In this document: one piece after another, positions 44,950 to 53,680 of the stretch | How positions within the stretch are numbered: the stretch's first letter is position 1 | Layout: the number at the start of each line of letters is the position of its first letter | Source: Bacillus sp. EAC | GTDB taxonomy: Bacteria > Bacillota > Bacilli > Bacillales > Bacillaceae_G | Assembly: GCF_002156875.1 (NCBI RefSeq) | Contig: NZ_NCSY01000004.1 | Span: forward strand, 558,001 to 622,000 | Length of the DNA: 64,000 bases | Direction of reading: 5' to 3' | Position numbers and translations under genes: made by a program | Notes under the pieces: generated by a model | Database searches by the model: none | Seen by the model: the letters and a program-made list of their open reading frames with translations, nothing else | What the model was told of the DNA's origin: nothing

Positions 44950-46431
44950 ATGCAAAATACGAACCGTCAATCAAACAATTTTCGACCTTCTCAACCTAAA
45001 AAAGAGCAATTAGAAAGAAAGCTAAAAACGCGTCATTTAACAATGATCGCAATGGGTGGAACAATAGGAACTGGTCTTTTCTTAGCAAGTGGAACAACCA
45101 TTCACGATGCAGGCCCTGGTGGAGCCCTTGCAGCTTATTTAATTGCTGGAATTATGGTTTATTTCCTAATGACAAGCTTAGCTGAGATGGCATCATTTAT
45201 TCCAATTTCAGGTTCTTTTAGTACTTATACAGGTAGATTTGTAGATCCAGCTCTAGGTTTCGCAGTCGGCTGGAATTATTGGTATAACAATGCAATCATT
45301 TTAGCACTTGAACTTTCAGCGTCCGCATTGATTATGAAATATTGGTTCCCAAATGTTCCTGGAATCTTATGGAGTGCTATATTCCTTGCTCTAATTTTTG
45401 GACTTAATGTCTTATCCGTTAAAGGATATGGTGAATCTGAATTTTGGTTTTCAATTATCAAAGTTGCAACTATCATCATTTTTATTGTGGTAGGAATATT
45501 AATGATTTTTGGCATTATGAACGGTCAAGCTGCAGGACTTGAAAATTTCACAAAAGGTGAAGCACCATTTAAAGGCGGATTTTTATCAATCTTTAGTGTC
45601 TTCATGGTTGTAGGATTTGCTTTCCAAGGGACTGAAATGGTTGGGGTAGCAGCGGGAGAAAGTGAAAATCCTGAAAAAAATATCCCTAAATCAATCAAGC
45701 AAATCTTTTGGAGAATTTTATTATTTTACGTTTTAGCGATATTCGTAATTGGCTGTTTAATTAGTTATAATGATCCGAATCTACTGGGTGGAGATCTTGA
45801 AAATATTGCAATAAGTCCATTTACACTTGTATTCAAGCACGCTGGACTTGCTTTTGCAGCTGCGGCAATGAATGCAGTTATTCTAACGTCTGTTTTATCA
45901 GCAGGGAATTCAAGTTTATATGTTGGTTCGCGAGTTCTATGGGTGCTGGCTGAAGAAGGCAAAGCTCCTAAATTCTTGAAAAAAGTAAATAAAGGTGGCG
46001 TACCAGTAAACGCGTTATTTGCAACGACACTTATCGGAATGCTATGTTTCTTAACTTCTTTATTTGGAGATGGAACTGTTTATTCTTGGTTACTAAATGC
46101 TGCAGGATTAGCTGGTTATCTTTCTTGGTTAAGTATTTCTGTTACTCATTATCGTTTCAGAAAAGCATATCGTGTACAAGGAAGAGACTTTAAAGATTTA
46201 CCATATGTTGCAAAATGGTTCCCATTAGGCCCAGTTTTGGCAACAGTCTTATGTTTAATCGCAATGCTTGGGACGAATTACGGGGCTTTTATCGGCGATA
46301 AGATTGACTGGTATGGCATCGCGGTTTCGTATATTGGACTACCATTATTCATCCTAGGATACCTAGGCTATAAAGTTATTAAAAAGTCAAAAATAGTTCG
46401 ATTACAAGATGCTGATTTCAGTAGAGAATAA
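44950..46431 (+). CDS. lysP: Amino acid permease, LysP-like (APC superfamily)
   Basis: A 493-residue protein with 12 helices. The N-terminal KLKTRHLTMIAMGGTIGTGLFLASG and GALAAYLIAGIMVYFLMTSLAEMA are typical of the amino acid transporter family, with FQGTEMVGVAAGESENPEKNIPKSIKQ in the middle. The overall sequence is close to lysine-specific permeases; a histidine or arginine range is possible. GAGGTG precedes the ATG. No lysine riboswitch is seen upstream. It is monocistronic, with a terminator after the stop. Confidence 0.85.
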   Translation: MQNTNRQSNNFRPSQPKKEQLERKLKTRHLTMIAMGGTIGTGLFLASGTTIHDAGPGGALAAYLIAGIMVYFLMTSLAEMASFIPISGSFSTYTGRFVDPALGFAVGWNYWYNNAIILALELSASALIMKYWFPNVPGILWSAIFLALIFGLNVLSVKGYGESEFWFSIIKVATIIIFIVVGILMIFGIMNGQAAGLENFTKGEAPFKGGFLSIFSVFMVVGFAFQGTEMVGVAAGESENPEKNIPKSIKQIFWRILLFYVLAIFVIGCLISYNDPNLLGGDLENIAISPFTLVFKHAGLAFAAAAMNAVILTSVLSAGNSSLYVGSRVLWVLAEEGKAPKFLKKVNKGGVPVNALFATTLIGMLCFLTSLFGDGTVYSWLLNAAGLAGYLSWLSISVTHYRFRKAYRVQGRDFKDLPYVAKWFPLGPVLATVLCLIAMLGTNYGAFIGDKIDWYGIAVSYIGLPLFILGYLGYKVIKKSKIVRLQDADFSRE

Positions 46432-46438
46432 ATAATAT

Positions 46439-46475
46439 GAAGGTATCTCATTGGATGGGATACCTTCTTTTATAT
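46439..46475 (+). terminator. Terminator after the amino acid permease
   Basis: GAAGGTATC-TCAT pairs with ATGG-GATACCTTC, followed by TTTTATATTT. Confidence 0.85.
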
Positions 46476-46597
46476 TTATAGCTATACTTTATTAGAAATT
46501 TATTATTTAAAATTATATATTAATCCCATTTAAGCGAATATTTTTACAGTATTTAGGAAAATTAAAAAGGTAATTTGTACGAAAGGAGACAAAAGCA

Positions 46598-46786
46598 GTG
46601 AATCATTCATTAACTGAACTTGAATTAGAAAACCTTCGTCATATTATCGGAGGACATGGAACGATTGTGAATAAATTAGAAGCTTATGCAGAGCAATGTT
46701 CTGATCCAGAATTAAAATCTATGTTACAAAGAGATGCGCAAGCAGCAAGGCAATCACAGCAACAACTATTAACTTTTCTAAGCTAA
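46598..46786 (+). CDS. Small spore coat-type protein (CotF-family partner)
   Basis: A 62-residue helical protein (LENLRHIIGGHGTIVNKLEAYAEQC then SMLQRDAQAARQSQQQLL), resembling the short proteins encoded just before CotF-like genes in Bacilli. Start is GTG, 9 bp after GAAAGGAG. It lies 11 bp before the CotF-like gene, so they form a two-gene sporulation operon. The role is inferred from that pairing. Confidence 0.75.
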   Translation: MNHSLTELELENLRHIIGGHGTIVNKLEAYAEQCSDPELKSMLQRDAQAARQSQQQLLTFLS

Positions 46787-46797
46787 GGAGGAACACT

Positions 46798-47052
46798 ATG
46801 TTACAGGATAAAGATATGGTTAATGATTACTTAGCAGGAATAAATGCTAGTTTATCAAGTTACGCGGGATTTATAAATGAATCAAACAACTCTGAACTAA
46901 GACAAACTTTAATTCAATTGCGAAACCAAGATGAAGGTCGCCAGAGAACATTGTATAATTACGCATTAGAAAAAGGATATTATAAGCCGGCAGCACCAGC
47001 TTCACCGGAGATTGTCCAACAGTTTAAATCTCAGTTAACTTCAAATCAGTAA
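46798..47052 (+). CDS. Spore coat protein, CotF family
   Basis: An 84-residue CotF-domain protein: LQDKDMVNDYLAGINASLSSYA, then RNQDEGRQRTLYNYALEKGYYKPA, the usual CotF pattern of a four-helix ferritin-like fold with a Tyr/Pro-rich end. AAGGAGG precedes the ATG. It would be made in the mother cell and deposited in the coat. Second gene of the operon. Confidence 0.85.
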   Translation: MLQDKDMVNDYLAGINASLSSYAGFINESNNSELRQTLIQLRNQDEGRQRTLYNYALEKGYYKPAAPASPEIVQQFKSQLTSNQ

Positions 47053-47090
47053 TTTTTTTAATACAGAAATAAATTGTGTTTATCTTCAGG

Positions 47091-47131
47091 AAAAGGCTCA
47101 AACCAAAAGGTTTAAGTCTTTTTTTTTCTGT
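47091..47131 (+). terminator. Terminator of the coat gene pair
   Basis: AAGGCTCAAACC pairs with GGTTTAAGTCTT (two wobble pairs, 4-nt loop), followed by TTTTTTTTT. Confidence 0.85.
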
Positions 47132-47164
47132 TTTCATATACTTTGTTGTAGTATAAATGGAGTA

Positions 47165-47285
47165 TTTTCGATTTCCACTTCAGGATGCTTGCTTTTAAGT
47201 GGGGAGGGCGATGAGCCTCCTCGGCTTGCCTGCCGAGGTCTAATCTGTCAGGATACTCCCACAAGAGTCTCACACCATTCGTTCA
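47165..47285 (+). repeat. Dispersed intergenic repeat, copy 1
   Basis: A GC-richer block with GATTTCCACTTCAGGATGCT, TTTTAAGTGGGG, GAGCCTCCTCGGC, GGATACTCCCACAAGAGTC and TCACACCATTC. Similar blocks lie at 51966-52100 (inverted) and 60608-60735. It contains no gene. Between it and the hydrolase start at 47493 the DNA is AT-rich with nothing I recognise. Confidence 0.8.
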
Positions 47286-47492
47286 TCATCTTCTTTATTT
47301 ATAGTTTGCTTTAAAAAAGAGCTTTTTTGTCTATTAATTAAAAGAGTGGGGAACTCTTTGGCAGAAAACAATATAGTATGATGAATAAATTAAAGTGCAA
47401 AAAGATAAAATTGAGAAGGTACATCACTTTAGCTATTGTAAAAGTAATTAGTTTTAAATCTAAATATAAGAATATGGATAGGAGTTGAAACA

Positions 47493-48263
47493 ATTATCGA
47501 TAATAAAATAGCTTATACAGATATTGGTAGTGGGAATACAATACTTTTGATTCACGGTTTTATGGGTAGTCATCTTTATTGGAAAAAAGTAATACCAGTT
47601 TTGGCAGAAGAATTCCGTGTAGTTGCAATTGATCTACCAGGGCATTGTGATTCAGCAAACATAACTGAAGAACCAACAATCGAAAGTTTCTCAGATTTAA
47701 TTAAGGATTTGTTGGATAGCTTGAACATTAAGCAATCAACTATGTTTGGACACTCCCTAGGTGGCTATATTACACTGGCATTTGCAGAAAAATATAGTCA
47801 TTATTTAAACGCCTTCGCACTAATACATTCTACTGCTTTACCGGACACTGAAGAGGCGAAGAATGGTAGACTAGCAACAATTGAAAAAGTAAAAAAAGAT
47901 GGCGTGCAAGGTGTAGTAGATGGATTAGTACCAAAGCTTTTTTCACCATTACATCTTCAGAAAAATAGTCAAGATATTGAATTAGCAAAGGAAATTGGAT
48001 ATAAAACTTCAGTTGATGGGACAATAAATGCATTATTAAGCATGAGGAATAGACCGGATCGAAATCATGTACTTGAAAGCACAACATTACCAGTCCTATT
48101 ATTAGCAGGTAAGGAAGATCAAATTATTCCTTCTGAGAAAACCTTTTCTGTAAAAAAAGAAAATATAAAGCAGTCAATTATAGTAGATTCTGGGCATATG
48201 AGTATGCTTGAATCACCTAAACGACTTATTAAGGAGATGAAGGATTTTTTAGCTTCAATCTAA
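47493..48263 (+). CDS. Alpha/beta hydrolase with a non-standard start
   Basis: A 256-residue alpha/beta hydrolase: oxyanion HGFMGSHLYW, nucleophile Ser in FGHSLGGYITLAF, Asp in LLAGKEDQIIP and His in VDSGHMSMLESP. The reading frame upstream of the first in-frame TTG (47547) still encodes the expected first strand (AYTDIGSGNTILLIHG), so the true start must be earlier, yet no ATG, GTG or TTG is in frame. AGGAG lies 8 bp before ATT at 47493, taken here as the start; alternatively one A is missing in GAAACA, which would restore a TTG-led frame. Substrate unknown. Confidence 0.7.
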   Translation: MIDNKIAYTDIGSGNTILLIHGFMGSHLYWKKVIPVLAEEFRVVAIDLPGHCDSANITEEPTIESFSDLIKDLLDSLNIKQSTMFGHSLGGYITLAFAEKYSHYLNAFALIHSTALPDTEEAKNGRLATIEKVKKDGVQGVVDGLVPKLFSPLHLQKNSQDIELAKEIGYKTSVDGTINALLSMRNRPDRNHVLESTTLPVLLLAGKEDQIIPSEKTFSVKKENIKQSIIVDSGHMSMLESPKRLIKEMKDFLASI

Positions 48264-48300
48264 TTTTTTAGAATTAGATCTCCTGCCTTGGAAGAATAAA

Positions 48301-48348
48301 GGGATGTTCATTAGTCTATAAAACTGACTAATGAACATCCCTTATTTC
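48301..48348. terminator. Bidirectional terminator between hydrolase and chitinase
   Basis: GGGATGTTCATTAGTC pairs perfectly with GACTAATGAACATCCC. Short T-rich tails occur on both strands. Confidence 0.85.
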
Positions 48349-48356
48349 CTTATTTT

Positions 48357-50648
48357 TTAGTTCCCCGTTACAACAGCATTTTGAATCTGAGGAGAAGAAG
48401 CACCGCTTCCACCACCGCCGAACGATACTGTTCCCCCAGCAGCGATGACAGAATTCCAACCAGCACTTTCAATCACGTAATGGTTTCCAGTTTTACTTAC
48501 AATCTTTGCATCCCATATTGTTGTAATGTTTCCAGTGTAATCAAATTCCAATCTCCAATTGTTTATTGGAGCCGTTCCATTGTTTTTTATTTTCAAATCA
48601 TAATTAAAGCCTGTTCCCCAATCAGATGAGATTGTAAATGTTACATTTACTTGTGAAGTCGTTCCGCCTTGTGTATTTGTTTGAACGGTAATAGAAGTTG
48701 GTTGTGATGTGTTGCCAGCGGCATCTTTTGCTGTTACTGCAAATGTATAATTTGTATTGGCTTGCAGTCCCGTTACATTAATGGAAGTTGCAGTAGTTGA
48801 TAGTTTCGTAGAACCATAGGATATTTCATAGCCGGTGACACCTACATTATCAGTTGCAGAAGTCCAACTTAATTGAACACTATTAGTTGTTTTACTTGGT
48901 GAGCTCAAGTTTGTAACAGCAGTTGGTGCCTGTGTGTCTGTACTTTGAGCATTTGTTTTGACTGTAATACTAGCTGCCTGAGACGTATTACCTGCCGCAT
49001 CTTTAGCGGTTACTGAGAATGTATAGTTTGTATCCGCTTGCAATCCAGTCACATTCAAACTAGTTGTGGTTGATGTTAGTTTAGTAGAACCATAAGAAAT
49101 CTCATAACTAGTGACACCTACATTATCAGTAGAAGCAGTCCAGCTTAGCTGAATACTACTAGACGTTTTACTTGGAGAGTTCAAGTTTGAAACAACAGTT
49201 GGTGCCTGAGTATCTGGTGGAATACTTACTCCACCGCCCAATAAATCAGAAGCCAATTTATCGATAAGTTTTGGCCCTGTACATGTATATTTTGAACTAG
49301 TTCGGCAGTCAGAACTTAGTTCCCAGAACATTCCACCTGCTAGGCCTTTTGATTTTATATAATCAGTTTTATAACCGAAAGACTCAGTGTCATCGTAAGT
49401 CATAAACACTCCAGTGGAGGCATTGTATAGGAACGGTACTTTTGCTGTGTTATTCCAATATCGAGTAAATCCATTTTTATTTACATAATTTGCTGCGATG
49501 TCACCATAATCAAATACTCCAGTAGCCCCCGAAGAATAATCATCCCAAGTTCCCATTGGTACAGTGGTTCCATCAAATCCAGGCGTTATTGATTGATATT
49601 CACCATTATTAGCATTTGCAACACCTTTCCAAGCACGCCCATAGAAAGGAAGCCCCATGACTAGCTTATTCATTGGAACGCCAGCTTGAGCATAACGAGT
49701 GACAGCTTCATCAATTGTAAATCCTAAGTTTTTATCAGGATCATTTGGAACAGGATATAATGCAGCATTGTGATTTGTTTTCGTATCCCATCCACCATGG
49801 AAGTCATAGGACATTAAATTGATCCAATCAACAGTTTGTGAAATCTTATCTAGTTCAGTGTTGGTTACATAATTTGCGCTGACACCAGATGCGATTGTTA
49901 ATAAATAATCTTTCCCATCTTCAAGTTCAGCTTTATTTAATTCAGTTCGGATTGCCTGAAGTAAAAGAGTGTAATTTTGCTTATCGGAAGGATGATATGA
50001 ATTACCTGAAAGTCCTCCACTAACTGGATATTCCCAATCAAGATCTACTCCATCAAATCCGTATGTACGGATGAATTCAACTGCGGATTTTGCAAAAACA
50101 AGACGAGTTGCAGGATCAGCTGCCACGTCAGAGAAACGATTACTCCAAGTCCAACCACCGATTGAAATGATTGTTTTTAAATGTGGATATTGAACTTTTA
50201 AGTCATTCAGTTTTCCAATATTTCCGCATTTTGCTTGTTCACAATCAGACCAAATTTTGCCCGGATAAGATTTACTTACATCTGCCCAAGGTTCTCCAAG
50301 CACAATCGTTCCATTTGGTACGTCTTTATTTTGTAGAGGAACAGTCGAATCTTTACAGTTCCATGTAGCTTTGTTTGGGCTATCAGGGGACGGATTCCCA
50401 TGTATTCCATTCCAACAAATGTCTGCAAATGCATAATTAATATGTGTCAGTTTTGATCCATCAATGTTTTCAACCTGAAAATTCCGACCATAAATTCCCC
50501 AAGAAGGAAAATACCCAATAACCTTATAGTTTGGATTACTGTCAGCTTTAGCAACTAGAGGTCCAGACATATTACCAAAAAAAGTGGAGAGCAATAAAGC
50601 AGTTGTGAAAAAAATGGATAACCAAGAACTTTTTTTCTTTCTTTTCAT
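48357..50648 (-). CDS. Secreted GH18 chitinase with two FN3 domains and a CBM2
   Basis: A 763-residue exoenzyme. The signal peptide (1-36) has a KRKKK start and ends ..VAKADS. A GH18 barrel follows (about 40-468) with ISIGGWTWS and the catalytic DGVDLDWE (199-206, acid Glu206). Then come two FN3 domains (~92 residues each) that are nearly identical, and a C-terminal CBM2-type binding domain with NWRLEFDYTGNITTIWDA. It hydrolyses chitin outside the cell. GAAGGGG precedes the ATG. No cre site was found in the 328-bp upstream region. Confidence 0.95.
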   Translation of the reverse strand: MKRKKKSSWLSIFFTTALLLSTFFGNMSGPLVAKADSNPNYKVIGYFPSWGIYGRNFQVENIDGSKLTHINYAFADICWNGIHGNPSPDSPNKATWNCKDSTVPLQNKDVPNGTIVLGEPWADVSKSYPGKIWSDCEQAKCGNIGKLNDLKVQYPHLKTIISIGGWTWSNRFSDVAADPATRLVFAKSAVEFIRTYGFDGVDLDWEYPVSGGLSGNSYHPSDKQNYTLLLQAIRTELNKAELEDGKDYLLTIASGVSANYVTNTELDKISQTVDWINLMSYDFHGGWDTKTNHNAALYPVPNDPDKNLGFTIDEAVTRYAQAGVPMNKLVMGLPFYGRAWKGVANANNGEYQSITPGFDGTTVPMGTWDDYSSGATGVFDYGDIAANYVNKNGFTRYWNNTAKVPFLYNASTGVFMTYDDTESFGYKTDYIKSKGLAGGMFWELSSDCRTSSKYTCTGPKLIDKLASDLLGGGVSIPPDTQAPTVVSNLNSPSKTSSSIQLSWTASTDNVGVTSYEISYGSTKLTSTTTSLNVTGLQADTNYTFSVTAKDAAGNTSQAASITVKTNAQSTDTQAPTAVTNLSSPSKTTNSVQLSWTSATDNVGVTGYEISYGSTKLSTTATSINVTGLQANTNYTFAVTAKDAAGNTSQPTSITVQTNTQGGTTSQVNVTFTISSDWGTGFNYDLKIKNNGTAPINNWRLEFDYTGNITTIWDAKIVSKTGNHYVIESAGWNSVIAAGGTVSFGGGGSGASSPQIQNAVVTGN
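48663..49214 (-). repeat. Tandem duplicated FN3 modules inside the chitinase gene
   Basis: Two units of about 276 bp, starting at 49214 and 48938 on the minus strand, each encoding DTQAPT...DNVGVT.YEISYGSTKL...VTAKDAAGNTSQ. The protein repeats differ at relatively few positions, pointing to a recent tandem duplication. Confidence 0.85.
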
Positions 50649-50976
50649 ACATTTACCCCTTCCGATTTAAACTTATTAAGTGACTTTATCAACAACTAAA
50701 TTTATGTACTAGATTTTATACGGAAATTCAGATAAGTTAATTTGGATAAGTCGTTGTACACATTTTCTAGTTGTCTATATATTTGTAATTTCGTTTTAAT
50801 TTTTTAGACCTAACTTTTTACTTGCTTTTTACAAATAATTCCAATTGACTAGTTCTTAGTTTTAAATTTTATGTAGGTTTATTTATGAAACAAGGAAAAT
50901 AATCCTTCATGCAGAAATAGTTAGTAGAAGGAATTCATACCAAATACATAACTGTAGAGCAGAAAAGGAGATAATA
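50649..50976. other. Divergent intergenic region between chitinase and formamidase-family genes
   Basis: AT-rich, with no gene and no motif I can name beyond the ribosome binding sites at either end. It must hold divergent promoters for both genes. Confidence 0.3.
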
Positions 50977-51927
50977 ATGTCAGAAACATATAAAGTTAAA
51001 ACTTCCAATCAACACTTGCATGCATCTTTTAGCAAGGAGCATCACCCAATCCTGACAATTCGTTCGGGAGATTCAATCGAGTTTGATACGATTGATATCG
51101 GCTGGGGGGTTACTCATGAAGATGGAGAAAGAACTAGATTTGAATCAAGAGAGAAGGAACTTGAGAAAGAATGGGGACATCCAATCGTGGGACCATTTTA
51201 TATTGAAAATGCTAAACCAGGAATGACGCTTGAAGTAAAAATAAATGAATTAAAAACGGGATGGTATGGTTGGAATTGTGCTGGTGGTAAAAGTAACTGG
51301 CAAAATAATATACTAGGAATCTCGGAACAGCCTGAAGTGACAATTAATTGGGAAATTGACGAAGAGAGTAAAACTGCTAGATCACGCATTAAAGATCAGG
51401 TATTTTCGATTCCACTTCGACCATTTTTAGGTGTTATGAGTACAGCACCGAGTGAAGCTGGAGTTCATTCTACAATCCCACCTCGATATTGTGGAGGAAA
51501 CATAGATTGTAAGGAACTAGTTGAGGGTAGTACTCTTTATCTTCCAATTGCTGTAGAAGGTGCATTGTTCTCTGCAGGTGACGGTCACGCGGCACAAGGA
51601 GATGGAGAAGTATCTGGCCAAGCAATTGAATCTCCTTTTGATCATGTGAACCTTACACTAACAGTGAGAGAAGATATTAAACTAAAAATGCCACGAGCAA
51701 ACACGCCATCAGGGTGGATCACATTTGGTTTCGATGAAGATTTAAATAAAGCAACAGCAACAGCGTTAACTGAAATGATAGAGTTAATTCAGGAAATCTA
51801 TCATATTGATAAAACAGAAGCAGTTGCATTGGCAAGTGTTAGTGTGGATCTCAAGATTACTCAAATTGTAAACCGAGTTAAAGGTGTACACGCTATTCTG
51901 CCACACTATGACAATTTTTCTTCATAA
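50977..51927 (+). CDS. Acetamidase/formamidase family protein
   Basis: A 316-residue FmdA/AmdA-family protein: GWGVTHEDGERTRF, GPFYIENAKPGMTLEVKI, the zinc-site region FLGVMSTAPSEAGVHSTIPPRYCGGNID and SAGDGHAAQGDGEVSG are all present. The family hydrolyses formamide or short amides to the acid and ammonia. AAAAGGAG precedes the ATG. It is monocistronic. The specificity (formamide, acetamide or another amide) cannot be told. Confidence 0.88.
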   Translation: MSETYKVKTSNQHLHASFSKEHHPILTIRSGDSIEFDTIDIGWGVTHEDGERTRFESREKELEKEWGHPIVGPFYIENAKPGMTLEVKINELKTGWYGWNCAGGKSNWQNNILGISEQPEVTINWEIDEESKTARSRIKDQVFSIPLRPFLGVMSTAPSEAGVHSTIPPRYCGGNIDCKELVEGSTLYLPIAVEGALFSAGDGHAAQGDGEVSGQAIESPFDHVNLTLTVREDIKLKMPRANTPSGWITFGFDEDLNKATATALTEMIELIQEIYHIDKTEAVALASVSVDLKITQIVNRVKGVHAILPHYDNFSS

Positions 51928-51965
51928 ATAGAATCTTAATTTCATAGATCTCATAAAAACAAGAA

Positions 51966-52100
51966 AGTGATTGGAGCGCAAGGTGCGAGACTTCTGTGGG
52001 AGTAGTGGCATAGGTGAGACCCCACAGGCGTGTATGCGCTAAAGGAGGCTCAGCGCCCGCGACACGGAAAGCGAGCATCATGGAGTGGAAATCGACGAAT
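51966..52100 (-). repeat. Dispersed intergenic repeat, copy 2 (inverted)
   Basis: Its reverse complement shares CGATTTCCACTCC, GAGCCTCC, GCCTGTGGGGTCTCACC, ACTCCCACAGAAGTCTCGCACCTTG with copies 1 and 3. It fills most of the gap between the amidase and nucleosidase genes. Confidence 0.8.
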
Positions 52101-52144
52101 TTCCTTTATTAAATAGCAACAAAGTTTACGAAAACTACTTAAAA

Positions 52145-52188
52145 AAAGCCTAATTTCTCGGTAGTGAAAGTTCGAGAGATTAGGCTTA
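52145..52188 (-). terminator. Terminator of the nucleosidase gene
   Basis: AAGCCTAATCTCTCG and CGAGAAATTAGGCTT (minus strand, one mismatch) form the stem, followed by TTTTTTAAG. Confidence 0.88.
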
Positions 52189-52208
52189 AATTTATTTATC
52201 ATCTTAAA

Positions 52209-53105
52209 TTATTTAGAGTTCATTGAAATATATTTTTTAACTACTTCAAATACATATTCCTGACATGCTGTTGCAGTAGTTGGATTGTATGCCCCACCAT
52301 TTACTTTATTGTTAGATAGTACACGGATTCCTAAAAATGCTACATTATAAGCTTTAGAAATTTGGGCTGCTGAAGCACCTTCCATTTCTTCTACAGAAGT
52401 ACCATATTTTGTGTGGAACCACTTAATTCGATCAACTTCATTATTCCAAACATCTGCAGAACCGATTGTACCCTCAACAACTTTACCTTTTGTATATTTA
52501 TTTTTAACTGCATTAGCAGCTTTAAGTAAATTTTTATCGCCTTCGTAGAAACGAGGTTTTTCAGCGTTAGGGTCTTCACCCGCGCTTCCTTCAGAAGCCA
52601 TTAAGTCCATAGGTTTCCAAATAGTCGGATCGATTCCTTGATCTTCACCTTTATTTGCTGTTTTTAATGATCCAATATTAGTCGTTCTTTGACCTAGTAC
52701 AATATCAAAAACATTTAAATTAGGGTCATGACCACCAGATGTACCTTGGTTGATAATTGCGATTGGATTATATTTCTCAATAGCAATGGCAGTAGCTGCT
52801 GCTGTATTTTCCATTCCCTTTCCTGTCTTTTCAACAATTACAGGATAATTATTTAACGTACCTTTGTAAAATATAAAACTTCCTGATTTTATTTCTTTCA
52901 CATGTTTTAATTTTTTCGCAAATGCTTCTGCTTCGATTGGCATCGGACCTTGAATAATAATAGGTCTTTTAGATTTTACTTTTGCAATTGCCTTGTTTGA
53001 GTTTGAACTAAATCCTACAACTAACGATAATAACAAGACAGTAATAACTCCTAATAAAATGAAATCTTTCACCATTTTATTTTTCATTACTAATTTCTCC
53101 TTCAT
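52209..53105 (-). CDS. Secreted nucleoside phosphorylase-superfamily protein (purine/MTA nucleosidase-like)
   Basis: A 298-residue protein with an N-terminal signal or anchor segment (about 14-32, DFILLGVITVLLLSLVVGFS) and a phosphorylase-superfamily domain. The domain contains IIIQGPMPIEAEAF, VEKTGKGMENTAAA, NQGTSGGHDP and the MTA/SAH nucleosidase signature VEEMEGASAAQISKAY. It probably splits nucleosides outside the cell to release bases. ATG at 53105 follows AAGGGGG; the open frame extends 47 codons further without a ribosome binding site. The guanine riboswitch in its leader points to purine salvage rather than MTA recycling. Confidence 0.85.
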   Translation of the reverse strand: MKEKLVMKNKMVKDFILLGVITVLLLSLVVGFSSNSNKAIAKVKSKRPIIIQGPMPIEAEAFAKKLKHVKEIKSGSFIFYKGTLNNYPVIVEKTGKGMENTAAATAIAIEKYNPIAIINQGTSGGHDPNLNVFDIVLGQRTTNIGSLKTANKGEDQGIDPTIWKPMDLMASEGSAGEDPNAEKPRFYEGDKNLLKAANAVKNKYTKGKVVEGTIGSADVWNNEVDRIKWFHTKYGTSVEEMEGASAAQISKAYNVAFLGIRVLSNNKVNGGAYNPTTATACQEYVFEVVKKYISMNSK

Positions 53106-53152
53106 TGTAAATTCCCCCTTGATGATTTTATACTCGAAGATGTGTTCCAATG

Positions 53153-53196
53153 AAAAAAGTCTAGAAAATGTAGAATGACTTCTACCTTCTAGACCT
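53153..53196 (-). terminator. Attenuator terminator of the guanine riboswitch
   Basis: On the minus strand GTCTAGAA...TTCTAGAC encloses a second hairpin (TGTAGAATGACTTCTACC region) and is followed by TTTTTT. It lies between the aptamer and the nucleosidase gene. Confidence 0.8.
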
Positions 53197-53283
53197 ACAA
53201 AAGTTAAAGTATAGAGAATAAAGCAAAGTATTAAATGCTTAATCATAAAATGTCTTCGGTAAAAAACCGAAAAGCATATACTT

Positions 53284-53360
53284 TAACTCGTAGTCCAGTT
53301 CTTTCATTGGGAACCAGGTAGAAACGCTCAGGACCATATTACCGAGCATATACGAGTAAT
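53284..53360 (-). promoter_or_regulatory. Purine riboswitch, guanine class
   Basis: The minus strand reads ACTCGTATATGCTCGGTAAT, ATGGTCCTGAGC, GTTTCTACC, then GAACTGGACTACGAGT. P1 is ACTCGTA/TACGAGT; the three-way junction has the canonical GTTTCTACC. The specificity base in GGACTACGAG is C, which pairs with guanine (adenine switches have T). An attenuator follows. Confidence 0.93.
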
Positions 53361-53416
53361 GATATATAAGATTATTACCTTATTAATATAGCAAACTTAT
53401 TTTGCTATTACAATTA

Positions 53417-53461
53417 AAAACTGAACATTTTTTATATATTTATAATAAAATGTTCGGTTTT
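53417..53461 (-). promoter_or_regulatory. PurBox-like inverted pair (candidate PurR operator)
   Basis: On the minus strand AAAACCGAACATT (53461-53449) fits the Bacillus PurBox consensus AWWWCCGAACWWT exactly. On the plus strand AAAACTGAACATT (53417-53429) fits with one change. They face each other, 19 bp apart, about 60 bp upstream of the guanine aptamer. The same dyad could be read as a terminator, but no gene feeds it from either side. Between 53465 and 53680 I see no other element. Confidence 0.55.
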
Positions 53462-53680
53462 TCAAATTTTTATTAGAATGTTATGTGGGAAAAGTAGTGT
53501 GGAATTAGAAATAGATGATTTGAATTAAAATAAACAGCATAAATAGATTGCAGGAAGTAGGTGATTATAAATAGAATTAATTGAAGAGATAGTTAAATAA
53601 ATGGCAGCAAAATGTGTTGATACGAAAATATCATCAAAGTATTTTAATAAAGACTAATAATATAAAGAGGAAGATAAAAT

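Noticed and set aside
53416-53464. Hairpin with T run read as an orphan terminator
   Set aside because: No gene feeds it on either strand, and both arms fit the PurBox pattern, so the operator reading is preferred.
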